Positions 6,830 to 12,266 of a stretch of 13,948 nt of DNA are shown here, piece after piece. Numbering within the stretch: position 1 is the first letter of the stretch; every line of letters starts with the position of its first letter. The stretch spans positions 1-13,948 of the forward strand of contig CAMEMX010000015.1 of NCBI GenBank assembly GCA_945927915.1, written 5' to 3'. A program made the position numbers and the translations under genes. The notes below the pieces were generated by a model, which saw only the letters and a program-made list of their open reading frames with translations, was not told the DNA's origin and ran no database searches. Source of the DNA: an uncultured Clostridia bacterium. Lineage in GTDB: Bacteria; Bacillota; Clostridia; Oscillospirales; Oscillospiraceae.

Positions 6830-6857
6830 ATTCTATCACATTTTTCGTAAAAAACAA
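6830..6857 (-). promoter_or_regulatory. Sigma-A-like promoter with extended -10, for asp23-nusB-(M22)-xseAB-ispA
   Basis: On the minus strand TTGTTT (6852-6857) is followed after 16 bases by TAGAAT (6830-6835), preceded by TGA, an extended -10 element. The -35 is a poor match (3 of 6), as is common with extended -10 promoters. It lies in the AT-rich gap right after the spoIIIAH stop, and the start site would fall about 20 bases before the asp23 ATG. This would let the housekeeping genes be made in growing cells independently of the sporulation operon upstream. Confidence 0.65.
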
Positions 6858-6862
6858 TACCT

Positions 6863-7417
6863 TTATTCCACGCCGACAATATGAATATCGGAAAGTTTGT
6901 AATCCGTTTGCGACATGATGATGTCCGCAAGGAGCGAAACGTCATTCTGCGTCAGACCCTCCTCCGGCGCGGCCACGGCCAGCGAGATGCCGTCGTCGCT
7001 GATGTAGGCGACGCAGTCGGTATAGCCCTTGGCAATGACAAGGCTTTCGATCTGCGATTCAGACAGGGCATCCGCGACGATGCGCTCAAGCTTGCGGCTC
7101 GTTTCGGACGTGTCAGCCCCCTCGGCATAGGCGATCGTCTCCTGCAGGAGCGTGACGGCCTCGTCCCTGGCGGTCTGGCGCGACAGGCGCATCTGCGCGA
7201 AATGCTCCGTGCTGTCGGACGTGCTGCTGACCGGAGTGGCAGGATCGAGCTGCGTCGTGTCGTTGAGCACGAGTGTCGCCTCACCCAGCACCTTATCGGC
7301 GTCGAGGGTCTGCGTCAGCTCCGGGGTGCTGCCGCTGTAGAGCCAGTTGAGGTAGATGCCCGCGCATACCACGACCAGCACGCCGGCAATCACTGCGTTG
7401 CGTTTCCATGTTTTCAT
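6863..7417 (-). CDS. spoIIIAH: Stage III sporulation protein AH
   Basis: 184 residues. It has a single N-terminal membrane segment (about 8-25, 'AVIAGVLVVVCAGIYLNWLY') and an extracytoplasmic domain that should face the intermembrane space around the engulfed forespore. The C-terminal half contains the SpoIIIAH ring-building domain, with a long helix ('AQMRLSRQTARDEAVTLLQE', about 74-93), a second helix with 'LERIVADALSESQIESLVIAKG' (about 109-130), then beta strands ending 'HIVGVE'. In Bacillus it forms a ring that pairs with SpoIIQ from the forespore side, and it resembles YscJ/FliF ring proteins. It is somewhat shorter than the 218-residue Bacillus protein, mainly in the linker. The ATG follows GGAGG by 8 bases and lies 13 bases after the spoIIIAG stop. 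It is the last gene of the operon. Confidence 0.92.
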   Translation of the reverse strand: MKTWKRNAVIAGVLVVVCAGIYLNWLYSGSTPELTQTLDADKVLGEATLVLNDTTQLDPATPVSSTSDSTEHFAQMRLSRQTARDEAVTLLQETIAYAEGADTSETSRKLERIVADALSESQIESLVIAKGYTDCVAYISDDGISLAVAAPEEGLTQNDVSLLADIIMSQTDYKLSDIHIVGVE

Positions 7418-7430
7418 TGCGATTCCTCCA

Positions 7431-7967
7431 TTACTTCATTTTGACAACTGTGATCTGGTCGCTGCTCAAGCCGGTGAGCGCGGCGACGGCCTGCGTCAGC
7501 GCGAGCCTGACCGAAGCGGCGTCCGCACCTTCGCTGACGATGAGCGCTCCCTGAAAGAGCGGGTAGTCCACGGCGGACACCGCCGCTTTATCGTATGCGC
7601 TGCCCTCGGACAAAATCACCGTTTTTCGTTCCTCGCTCCTGCGGGTCTCCTCCGCGCCGGTGTCCTCGGAGGTCTGGGTGTCCGTCTGAAATCTGGTGCG
7701 GCTGCCGGTGCGCAGGGTGAGCATCACCTCTACCCTGCCTGCGCCGTCGATTTTTGAGAGCATATCCGTCAGGCGCTGCTCCATCATGGCGGCATAGGCG
7801 TCGTCGTCCTGCGCGGTGCTCTGCGTCGCGGCGGTCTCCTGCGTCTGCGTCGCCTTTCTGCCCGGAAGCAGCAGCAGCGCGACGCCCAAAAGCAGCACCA
7901 ATACGGCGTATTTGTACTTTTTCAGCCCTTTGCCGAGCTTCCCTGTCAGCTCACTCAGAGATCCCAT
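7431..7967 (-). CDS. spoIIIAG: Stage III sporulation protein AG
   Basis: 178 residues. A short basic cytoplasmic N-terminus ('LGKGLKKYKY') is followed by one membrane segment (about 19-36, rich in Leu and Val) and an extracytoplasmic domain. That domain has the ring-building motif: helix 'MMEQRLTDMLSKIDGAGRVEVMLTL' (about 61-85), a variable strand region rich in Thr, Glu and Arg (the part that forms the beta-barrel insert in Bacillus), then 'GALIVSEGADAASVRLALTQAVAALTGL'. The final 'QITVVKMK' matches the usual C-terminal strand. SpoIIIAG forms a large multimeric ring in the mother-cell membrane, the likely channel of the A-Q complex. The gene starts inside spoIIIAF (17-base overlap) with AGGAG upstream. 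Confidence 0.92.
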   Translation of the reverse strand: MGSLSELTGKLGKGLKKYKYAVLVLLLGVALLLLPGRKATQTQETAATQSTAQDDDAYAAMMEQRLTDMLSKIDGAGRVEVMLTLRTGSRTRFQTDTQTSEDTGAEETRRSEERKTVILSEGSAYDKAAVSAVDYPLFQGALIVSEGADAASVRLALTQAVAALTGLSSDQITVVKMK

Positions 7968-8439
7968 ACAGCTTCCACTCCTGTTTTTCCGGCGCGATGC
8001 CGAGCGATTCGGTCAGGTATTGCCGCAGCGCGAGCGTCTGCTCCGCTGTGAGCGTGCCGATGACCGTCACGCGCTCCGGCACCGGCTGCTCGTCGTCGCT
8101 GACGATGACCCTGGCCTGAATGGCGGCGCCGAGGGACGCCGCTTTGCTTTCAATGTATGTCTCGGTTGTCCGCTTTATGTGCGATGCGAGTGCGGCTCGC
8201 GTGTTTTCCTCTACGGCTGAGGTATCGAAGGAATGCTCCGTGCAAATCTGCTCAAGCCTGCGGGAAAGCTGCTGCGTGTCGATCGAAAGCAGCGGCGATA
8301 CTGCGACGAGCAGTACCAAAACTCCGCCGATCAGCCGGACGATCCTGCTCGCCGGAGACGAACGCACAAGCACCGCCGCCAGCGCCGCGAGCATACACAC
8401 CGCCACAAGGCGGAGCAGGTATTCCCGAACTGCGCCCAT
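7951..8439 (-). CDS. spoIIIAF: Stage III sporulation protein AF
   Basis: 162 residues from the ATG at 8439, which shares one base with the TGA of spoIIIAE (TGATG) and has GGTGG upstream. The open frame runs on upstream to 8643, but that part only shadows spoIIIAE. Two membrane segments lie near the N-terminus (about 6-26 and 35-53), with 'RIVRLIGGVLVLLVAVSPLL' at the second, the typical SpoIIIAF signature. The C-terminal part ('SLGAAIQARVIVSDDE...RVTVIGTLTAEQTLALRQYLTESLGI') resembles a ring-building fold. It is a membrane component of the SpoIIIA channel complex. It is shorter than the Bacillus protein of about 206 residues. Confidence 0.88.
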   Translation of the reverse strand: MGAVREYLLRLVAVCMLAALAAVLVRSSPASRIVRLIGGVLVLLVAVSPLLSIDTQQLSRRLEQICTEHSFDTSAVEENTRAALASHIKRTTETYIESKAASLGAAIQARVIVSDDEQPVPERVTVIGTLTAEQTLALRQYLTESLGIAPEKQEWKLYGISE

Positions 8440-9515
8440 CAAACCACCACCTTCATAAAGCATACCGAGGAGATCAAAAGCAGCAGGCCGCTCGTGCCGC
8501 ACATGGCGAGCAGATACCCCATCGCGCTCGCGCAGTTCTTTAACAGCTTCACATGGCTCTTGATGCCGACAGTCCCGCTGACCGCAGCCGTGACCTTCAG
8601 AAGCAGGTATTGAATGCCGACGCGCAGAAACGGCAGCAGGCACGTTGCGAGCACGGCGATCATGCCGAATACGCCGACGGAGCTTTTGAGCAGCGACGCG
8701 CTTGCCAGAAGCGTCTCCGAGGCATCGGAGATGATGCTGCCGACCACCGGGATCATGCCGGAGACGGCAGCCTTGGTGGCCTTGACGGCGGCTGCGTCTG
8801 CTGCGCCGGTGATCACACCCGTGAGCGTCATATAGGCGAGAAAGAGGTACAGAACGATCCGCAGGCTTTTGGAGATCAGCCAGCCGATAAACTCGCGGAT
8901 CTCAGCAAGCGTGTCGCTGGAAAGCGCTGCCTCTGCCGTGGAAACGGCAAGGAAAAAGAACACGCCGGGCACGAGCAGCCGCGAAATGAGCTGCAGGAGC
9001 ACCTCGACAAAGACGACTGTTCCGGCGTAGAGCGCAGTCGAGGCAGTGACGCTGCCGCTCATCGCCGCTGCCGAGGCCATCACGGGCAGAAAGCAGGCTG
9101 CGTAGGCGGAGACCTCCTGCACGGTGGTTACGGCAAGGGACACCATCGTCTGAAACGTGCCGACCACCGCGGCGGAGATCCCCAGCGCTCCGGCGACCGA
9201 GATCGCGCCGCTGTGCTTCCCTGCTGGTGTCAGCTCGACAACAGCGCAGAGCGTGGAGATGGCGATTAGGATCGCGCAGAGGCGAAGACCGCTGCGCAGG
9301 CTCTCGCCGGTTTTTCCGAACGCGTTGAAAAAGACCGTTTTCACGCCGTCCCAGAAGCCGCTTTGCTCATTGGGTGAAACTTCAGGCATCAGCTCGCCTG
9401 CCTGCGCGGACAGCCCGTCCTCCAAGACGTCCGTGTCGATGCCGGTCTCGTCCTCCGCACTTGCGCTCGCCGTCAAGAGGAAAGCAAGCACGAGCAATAC
9501 TATGATCCGCCGCAT
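8439..9515 (-). CDS. spoIIIAE: Stage III sporulation protein AE
   Basis: 358 residues. A cleavable-looking signal ('MRRIIVLLVLAFLLTASASA', residues 1-20) is followed by an acidic extracytoplasmic stretch and then a polytopic membrane domain with roughly six to eight hydrophobic segments from about residue 70 to the end. Recognisable family blocks include 'YAACFLPVMASAAAMSGSVTASTALY' (about 137-162), 'TLTGVITGAADAAAVKATKAAVSGMIPVVGSIISDASETLLASA' (about 230-273) and 'GIKSHVKLLKNCASAMGYLL'. SpoIIIAE is a permease-like core subunit of the mother-cell side of the feeding channel. The ATG has GGAGG 6 bases upstream, and only one base separates it from the spoIIIAD stop. It is slightly shorter than the Bacillus protein (399). 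Confidence 0.93.
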   Translation of the reverse strand: MRRIIVLLVLAFLLTASASAEDETGIDTDVLEDGLSAQAGELMPEVSPNEQSGFWDGVKTVFFNAFGKTGESLRSGLRLCAILIAISTLCAVVELTPAGKHSGAISVAGALGISAAVVGTFQTMVSLAVTTVQEVSAYAACFLPVMASAAAMSGSVTASTALYAGTVVFVEVLLQLISRLLVPGVFFFLAVSTAEAALSSDTLAEIREFIGWLISKSLRIVLYLFLAYMTLTGVITGAADAAAVKATKAAVSGMIPVVGSIISDASETLLASASLLKSSVGVFGMIAVLATCLLPFLRVGIQYLLLKVTAAVSGTVGIKSHVKLLKNCASAMGYLLAMCGTSGLLLLISSVCFMKVVV

Positions 9516-9516
9516 T

Positions 9517-9909
9517 TCAGCCTCCGCTCATTTGTTCCACCATGTCCAGCACCGCCTCCAAAAGCGGCAGGGCGACATACAGCGCCAGCACGCTGCCGCA
9601 GACCTCGACCAGACGGGCAATGGCGTTTTCGCCCGCGTCCGCGCAGACAGTCGCGCTGATCTGCGTCAGGATGCCGATGCCGATCGTTTTGAGCATCGGC
9701 GTCATCAGCGCTTTGTCCAGGCCCGCGAGATCGCGCAGCTTTGACAAAAACTCCACGACCGGTTCAGCAAGACGCAGGAAAAACACGCCGATCAGCACAC
9801 ACGCCGCAAGCGTCAAAAGCAGCGCAAGCTCACCGCTGCTTTTTTTCAGCATCGCGGTCAGAATGACCGTGACAAGCGCGACCGCAGCCGCCTGCAAAAA
9901 CAGCTCCAT
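9517..9909 (-). CDS. spoIIIAD: Stage III sporulation protein AD
   Basis: 130 residues, near the usual 133. Integral membrane protein with about four hydrophobic segments: 'LFLQAAAVALVTVILTAML', 'LALLLTLAACVLIGVFFLRLA', a segment near 'MLKTIGIGILTQISATVCADAGE' (about 72-94), and 'VCGSVLALYVALPLLEAVLDMV' near the end. It belongs to the same family as SpoIIIAC, and its N-terminal half has the SpoIIIAC-like layout. The start codon overlaps the spoIIIAC stop by one base (TGATG), and I see no Shine-Dalgarno before it, so translation probably depends on re-initiation after spoIIIAC. Confidence 0.93.
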   Translation of the reverse strand: MELFLQAAAVALVTVILTAMLKKSSGELALLLTLAACVLIGVFFLRLAEPVVEFLSKLRDLAGLDKALMTPMLKTIGIGILTQISATVCADAGENAIARLVEVCGSVLALYVALPLLEAVLDMVEQMSGG

Positions 9910-10103
9910 CAGAAATCAAACAGGTTCTTGACGAGATCGAAAAGCTGCGCGACCTTTTGCACCACGATCAGCAGCACCACAACCAACCCCGCGAGCGTCG
10001 TCATCGTCGCCTGCTCCTCCCGCCCGGAGCGGACGAGCACCTGGTTGAGGATCGAGACAATGATGCCGACCGCCGCGATCTTAAAAATCAGATCGATCTC
10101 CAT
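9909..10103 (-). CDS. spoIIIAC: Stage III sporulation protein AC
   Basis: 64 residues, the normal size for this small two-pass membrane protein. The segments are 'IFKIAAVGIIVSILNQVLV' (6-24) and 'TTLAGLVVVLLIVVQKVAQLF' (35-55), separated by the short polar loop 'RSGREEQATM'. The pattern IxKIAxVGIxVxILxQVL followed by RxEQAxMTTLAGLVVVLxxV is the SpoIIIAC signature. It is part of the SpoIIIA membrane complex. The ATG lies 3 bases beyond the spoIIIAB stop, with only a weak ribosome binding site (TAAGCG), so coupling to spoIIIAB is likely. Confidence 0.93.
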   Translation of the reverse strand: MEIDLIFKIAAVGIIVSILNQVLVRSGREEQATMTTLAGLVVVLLIVVQKVAQLFDLVKNLFDF

Positions 10104-10106
10104 CGC

Positions 10107-10616
10107 TTATACCAGAAGAATCACAAGGGCAAGCCCCGTGCAGAGGCCGAGGGCGGCATAGCCTCTGGCGAGCGGCTTTTTCTCCTTTTCGATGCGCTCC
10201 AGCGCGGCGTTCAGGCGGTGCGTGCTCATCTGCAACAGGCGGTTTTCACCGTCGAGATCGTACCGTCCAAGCCCCTCAAGCAGCTCCAGCAGCGCAAGCT
10301 GGGCGTCGGACGGCAGCGTGAGGCCGCGTGTTTCCTCGATGGCCTGCGCTGCCGCCTTCGTGCGCGGCAGCTCATTGTCGAGCTTATTGGCATACAGCGA
10401 CAATAGCTGCGCGACCGGCGCTTTGACGCGCGACGCGGTCTCGCGGCAGATGCGCGGCAGGGGCATGAGCGTGTAATTCAGTTCGCATTTGAGAATCTCC
10501 AGCGCGCTGACGCAATCGCGGAGCTGTCGGAGCTGGCGGTAAAACTGCATTGCCTTTGCCACGCCGAAGCCGCCGGCTCCGCAGAGTATCAGACAAACAC
10601 CGATGATTTTCAGCAT
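10107..10616 (-). CDS. spoIIIAB: Stage III sporulation protein AB
   Basis: 169 residues, matching the Bacillus length (171). An N-terminal membrane segment (about 2-22, 'LKIIGVCLILCGAGGFGVAKA') is followed by a long helical cytoplasmic domain with 'LRQLRDCVSALEILKCELNYTLMPLPRICRE' (about 31-61), the family's strongest signature, and 'LLELLEGLGRYDLDGENRLL' (about 108-127). It ends in a C-terminal hydrophobic segment ('ALGLCTGLALVILLV'). SpoIIIAB resembles the GspF/PilC inner-membrane platform of type II secretion and type IV pilus machines and is thought to work with the ATPase SpoIIIAA. The ATG has AAAGGATG upstream and lies 3 bases after the spoIIIAA stop. Confidence 0.93.
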   Translation of the reverse strand: MLKIIGVCLILCGAGGFGVAKAMQFYRQLRQLRDCVSALEILKCELNYTLMPLPRICRETASRVKAPVAQLLSLYANKLDNELPRTKAAAQAIEETRGLTLPSDAQLALLELLEGLGRYDLDGENRLLQMSTHRLNAALERIEKEKKPLARGYAALGLCTGLALVILLV

Positions 10617-10619
10617 ATT

Positions 10620-11483
10620 CTACATCCTTTCTGTCCGTACTTCCCGACTCGGCAGGAGCGTCAGGAGATTTACGAATACCTTCGCCTGCAGGAGCTTTTG
10701 ATAGACCGGGCGCTGCAAAAGCTCGTCTGCGCTTGCTGCGTGTGCTGTCGCAAGAAAGCGCACGCCGCAATAGGAGGCGCGAACGATGGCCTCTACGTCC
10801 TCCTCTGCGGTGATCTCGTCGAGGGCGATCCACTGCGGGTTCATCGTTCGCAGGAGCATCTCGATGCCGAGTCGCTTGCCAACGCCGCTCAGGACGTCCG
10901 TATGTGCGCCGATTCGAAGCTGAGGCTGCCCGTTTTGGCAGCAGGCCAGCTCGAACCGCTCGTCCACAACACACACGCGCCAGAGGAAACGGTCGGAGAT
11001 CTGCCGGATCAGATCGCGCAGCAGGGTCGTCTTCCCCCGTGCAGGCGGGCCGATGATGAGGCTCGACGCCGGATGCGTCCAGAGATAATCCGCCGCGCGG
11101 TCGGCGCAGCCGAAGCGCTGCGTTGCGATGCGCAGATTCATCGAGGAGATGTCGCGCAGGGTCGTCACCTGCCCGTCCTTCTCGACCGCGGTGCCGCACA
11201 GGCCGAGGCGGTGCCCTCCGGCGAGGGTGATAAAGCCCTGACGCATCGTGCCCTGCGCGGCATAGAGCGAATGCTCCGTCGCTGCGCTCAGGACATCGCG
11301 CAGCAGCTCCTGCGTGACGCATTCGCGTGGCAGCGCGATTTCCTTTCCGTTTGCAAAGAGGCGCACCGCCGTTCCGCTGCGCAGGCGGACTTCCTCCAAT
11401 GCGTTTGCCTGCGGTGCCTGTCCGACCGTCTGCCGCAGGCGCTGCGGCAGGATCTGCAAAGCCTGTCTTACTTCATCCGTCAT
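10620..11483 (-). CDS. spoIIIAA: Stage III sporulation protein AA, ATPase of the SpoIIIA channel
   Basis: 287 residues. A secretion-type AAA+ ATPase, related to those driving type II/IV secretion, and the likely motor of the mother-cell-to-forespore channel. The N-terminal domain contains 'EEVRLRSGTAVRLFANGKEI' (30-49) and 'GFITLAGGHRLGLCGTAV' (83-100). The ATPase domain has Walker A 'GPPARGKTT' (145-153), 'VVDERFELA' (172-180) with the acidic pair, Walker B 'WIALDEI' (218-224) and the sensor-like 'ATAHA' (245-249). It is cytosolic, with no membrane segment. The ATG at 11483 follows GGGAG by about 9 bases. It is the first gene of the operon, behind a sigma-E-like promoter. Confidence 0.95.
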   Translation of the reverse strand: MTDEVRQALQILPQRLRQTVGQAPQANALEEVRLRSGTAVRLFANGKEIALPRECVTQELLRDVLSAATEHSLYAAQGTMRQGFITLAGGHRLGLCGTAVEKDGQVTTLRDISSMNLRIATQRFGCADRAADYLWTHPASSLIIGPPARGKTTLLRDLIRQISDRFLWRVCVVDERFELACCQNGQPQLRIGAHTDVLSGVGKRLGIEMLLRTMNPQWIALDEITAEEDVEAIVRASYCGVRFLATAHAASADELLQRPVYQKLLQAKVFVNLLTLLPSREVRTERM

Positions 11484-11502
11484 TCGTGTTCACTCCCGCT
11501 TC

Positions 11503-11532
11503 AATCTATGCGCCCGCCATGGGTCAATATGC
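11503..11532 (-). promoter_or_regulatory. Candidate sigma-E promoter of the spoIIIA operon
   Basis: On the minus strand GCATATTG (11525-11532) fits the sigma-E -35 consensus kmATATTk at every position. After a 14-base spacer, CATAGATT (11503-11510) matches the -10 consensus CATACAAT at 6 of 8 positions. It sits between the terminator of the upstream gene and spoIIIAA, and the B. subtilis spoIIIA operon is known to be sigma-E dependent. One caution is that a start site 6-8 bases after the -10 would fall at about 11496, right at the Shine-Dalgarno, giving a leader of only about 13 bases. Confidence 0.65.
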
Positions 11533-11564
11533 AAAGAAAAGCACCGCCGCAAAAGCGACGGTGC
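11533..11564 (-). terminator. Intrinsic terminator after the ECF S-component gene
   Basis: In the minus-strand transcript GCACCGTCGC pairs with GCGGCGGTGC (10 bp including one G-U pair) around a TTTT loop, followed by TTTTCTTT. It begins about 16 bases after the stop of the transporter gene. This separates the transporter's transcript from the spoIIIA operon. Confidence 0.88.
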
Positions 11565-11580
11565 TCGTATTGTGTGCAGA

Positions 11581-12183
11581 TCAGGCTCTGCTCTTTCTGA
11601 CTGCGCGGATGATCGTAACGATAGCCGGGCTAAAGACAACATTGATGCCCAGCTCGATAAGGAAATTTACGCCGGTCAGGCCGAAAATGATGTAATTGAA
11701 CAGCTCGGAGCCGGCTGCCCACGTCTGCAATGTCTCGCGGAAGAAAAGCAGCATTCCCGCACAGAAGACACCGGTATTCACCACGGGGGCGGTAATGGCT
11801 GCAAGCAGAACGCCGACAAAGCTTCGCTCCGTGCTGTCGTGATTCTTTGTTACGGCGCGGTAGACCAAGCCGGCACAAAGGCCGGAGAGCGCACCCTTGC
11901 CGATGACTACGAGGAAGCAAAGGAACGGATTCGCGACGTAAACCATGTTCCCGCCGACGTCGGTGCCGTTGACACAGGCAATGTAGACAACGATGCCGAA
12001 GACAGTGCCGAGAATAGAGCCTGCCGTGGGCCCGTAGAAGGCGGCGCCGATAACAATGGGGATCAGCGTCAGGGTGATGGAAAAGGGTCCGATCCTGATC
12101 ATGCCTGCAAGCAGCTGCAGCACGACCACGACGGCTGCAAGGAGGGCGATGCCCACCATGCGGTTGATTTTGCTGTGATTCAA
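11581..12183 (-). CDS. ECF transporter S component (substrate-binding membrane subunit), substrate unknown
   Basis: 200 residues with about five to six hydrophobic segments. It begins with a short polar N-terminus, then 'MVGIALLAAVVVVLQLLAGMI'. The block 'IGPFSITLTLIPIVIGAAFYGPTAGSILGTVFGIVVYI' (about 31-68) is characteristic of S components of energy-coupling factor transporters, which bind a vitamin or similar small molecule and dock on a shared EcfT/EcfA module encoded elsewhere. The sequence alone does not name the ligand; candidates range over folate, pantothenate, riboflavin and others. The start is TTG at 12183: AGGAGG lies 8 bases upstream, while the next ATG (12159) is too far from any ribosome binding site. 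It stands between ftsK and spoIIIA, with its own terminator and a possible operator upstream, so it is probably a single-gene unit. Confidence 0.83.
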   Translation of the reverse strand: MNHSKINRMVGIALLAAVVVVLQLLAGMIRIGPFSITLTLIPIVIGAAFYGPTAGSILGTVFGIVVYIACVNGTDVGGNMVYVANPFLCFLVVIGKGALSGLCAGLVYRAVTKNHDSTERSFVGVLLAAITAPVVNTGVFCAGMLLFFRETLQTWAAGSELFNYIIFGLTGVNFLIELGINVVFSPAIVTIIRAVRKSRA

Positions 12184-12233
12184 AATGATTACCTCCTGCT
12201 GTCGCTCCGATTCTTCGGATGCAACGCAAATTT

Positions 12234-12262
12234 ATTTTTGCACCGTGCAAGCGCGGATACAA
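12234..12262 (-). promoter_or_regulatory. Possible promoter with palindromic operator before the ECF S-component gene
   Basis: On the minus strand TTGTAT (12257-12262) and AAAAAT (12234-12239) are separated by 17 bases. They match the sigma-A hexamers at 3 of 6 and 4 of 6 positions, so the promoter is weak. The 13-base palindrome TTGCACCGTGCAA (12238-12250) covers the spacer and the -10 edge, a typical repressor position. The gap between the ftsK stop and the transporter start is 83 bases. A five-bp hairpin (TCCGA-AGAA-TCGGA) follows just before the Shine-Dalgarno. Confidence 0.3.
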
Positions 12263-12266
12263 ACCA

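Noticed and set aside
6841..6862. T-rich and A-rich run after spoIIIAH as a terminator
   Set aside because: Only a short AT-only inverted repeat is present, with no GC stem, and it is better explained as promoter-region DNA.
8440..8643. N-terminal extension of spoIIIAF up to 8643
   Set aside because: It overlaps spoIIIAE entirely, and the extension has no membrane or family character. The ATG at 8439 is stop-start coupled to spoIIIAE with GGTGG upstream.
10384..11322. Minus-strand open frame of 312 codons overlapping spoIIIAA and spoIIIAB
   Set aside because: It is in another frame on the same strand, with an Arg/Pro/Ala-rich translation of no known type. SpoIIIAA and SpoIIIAB have clear family motifs.
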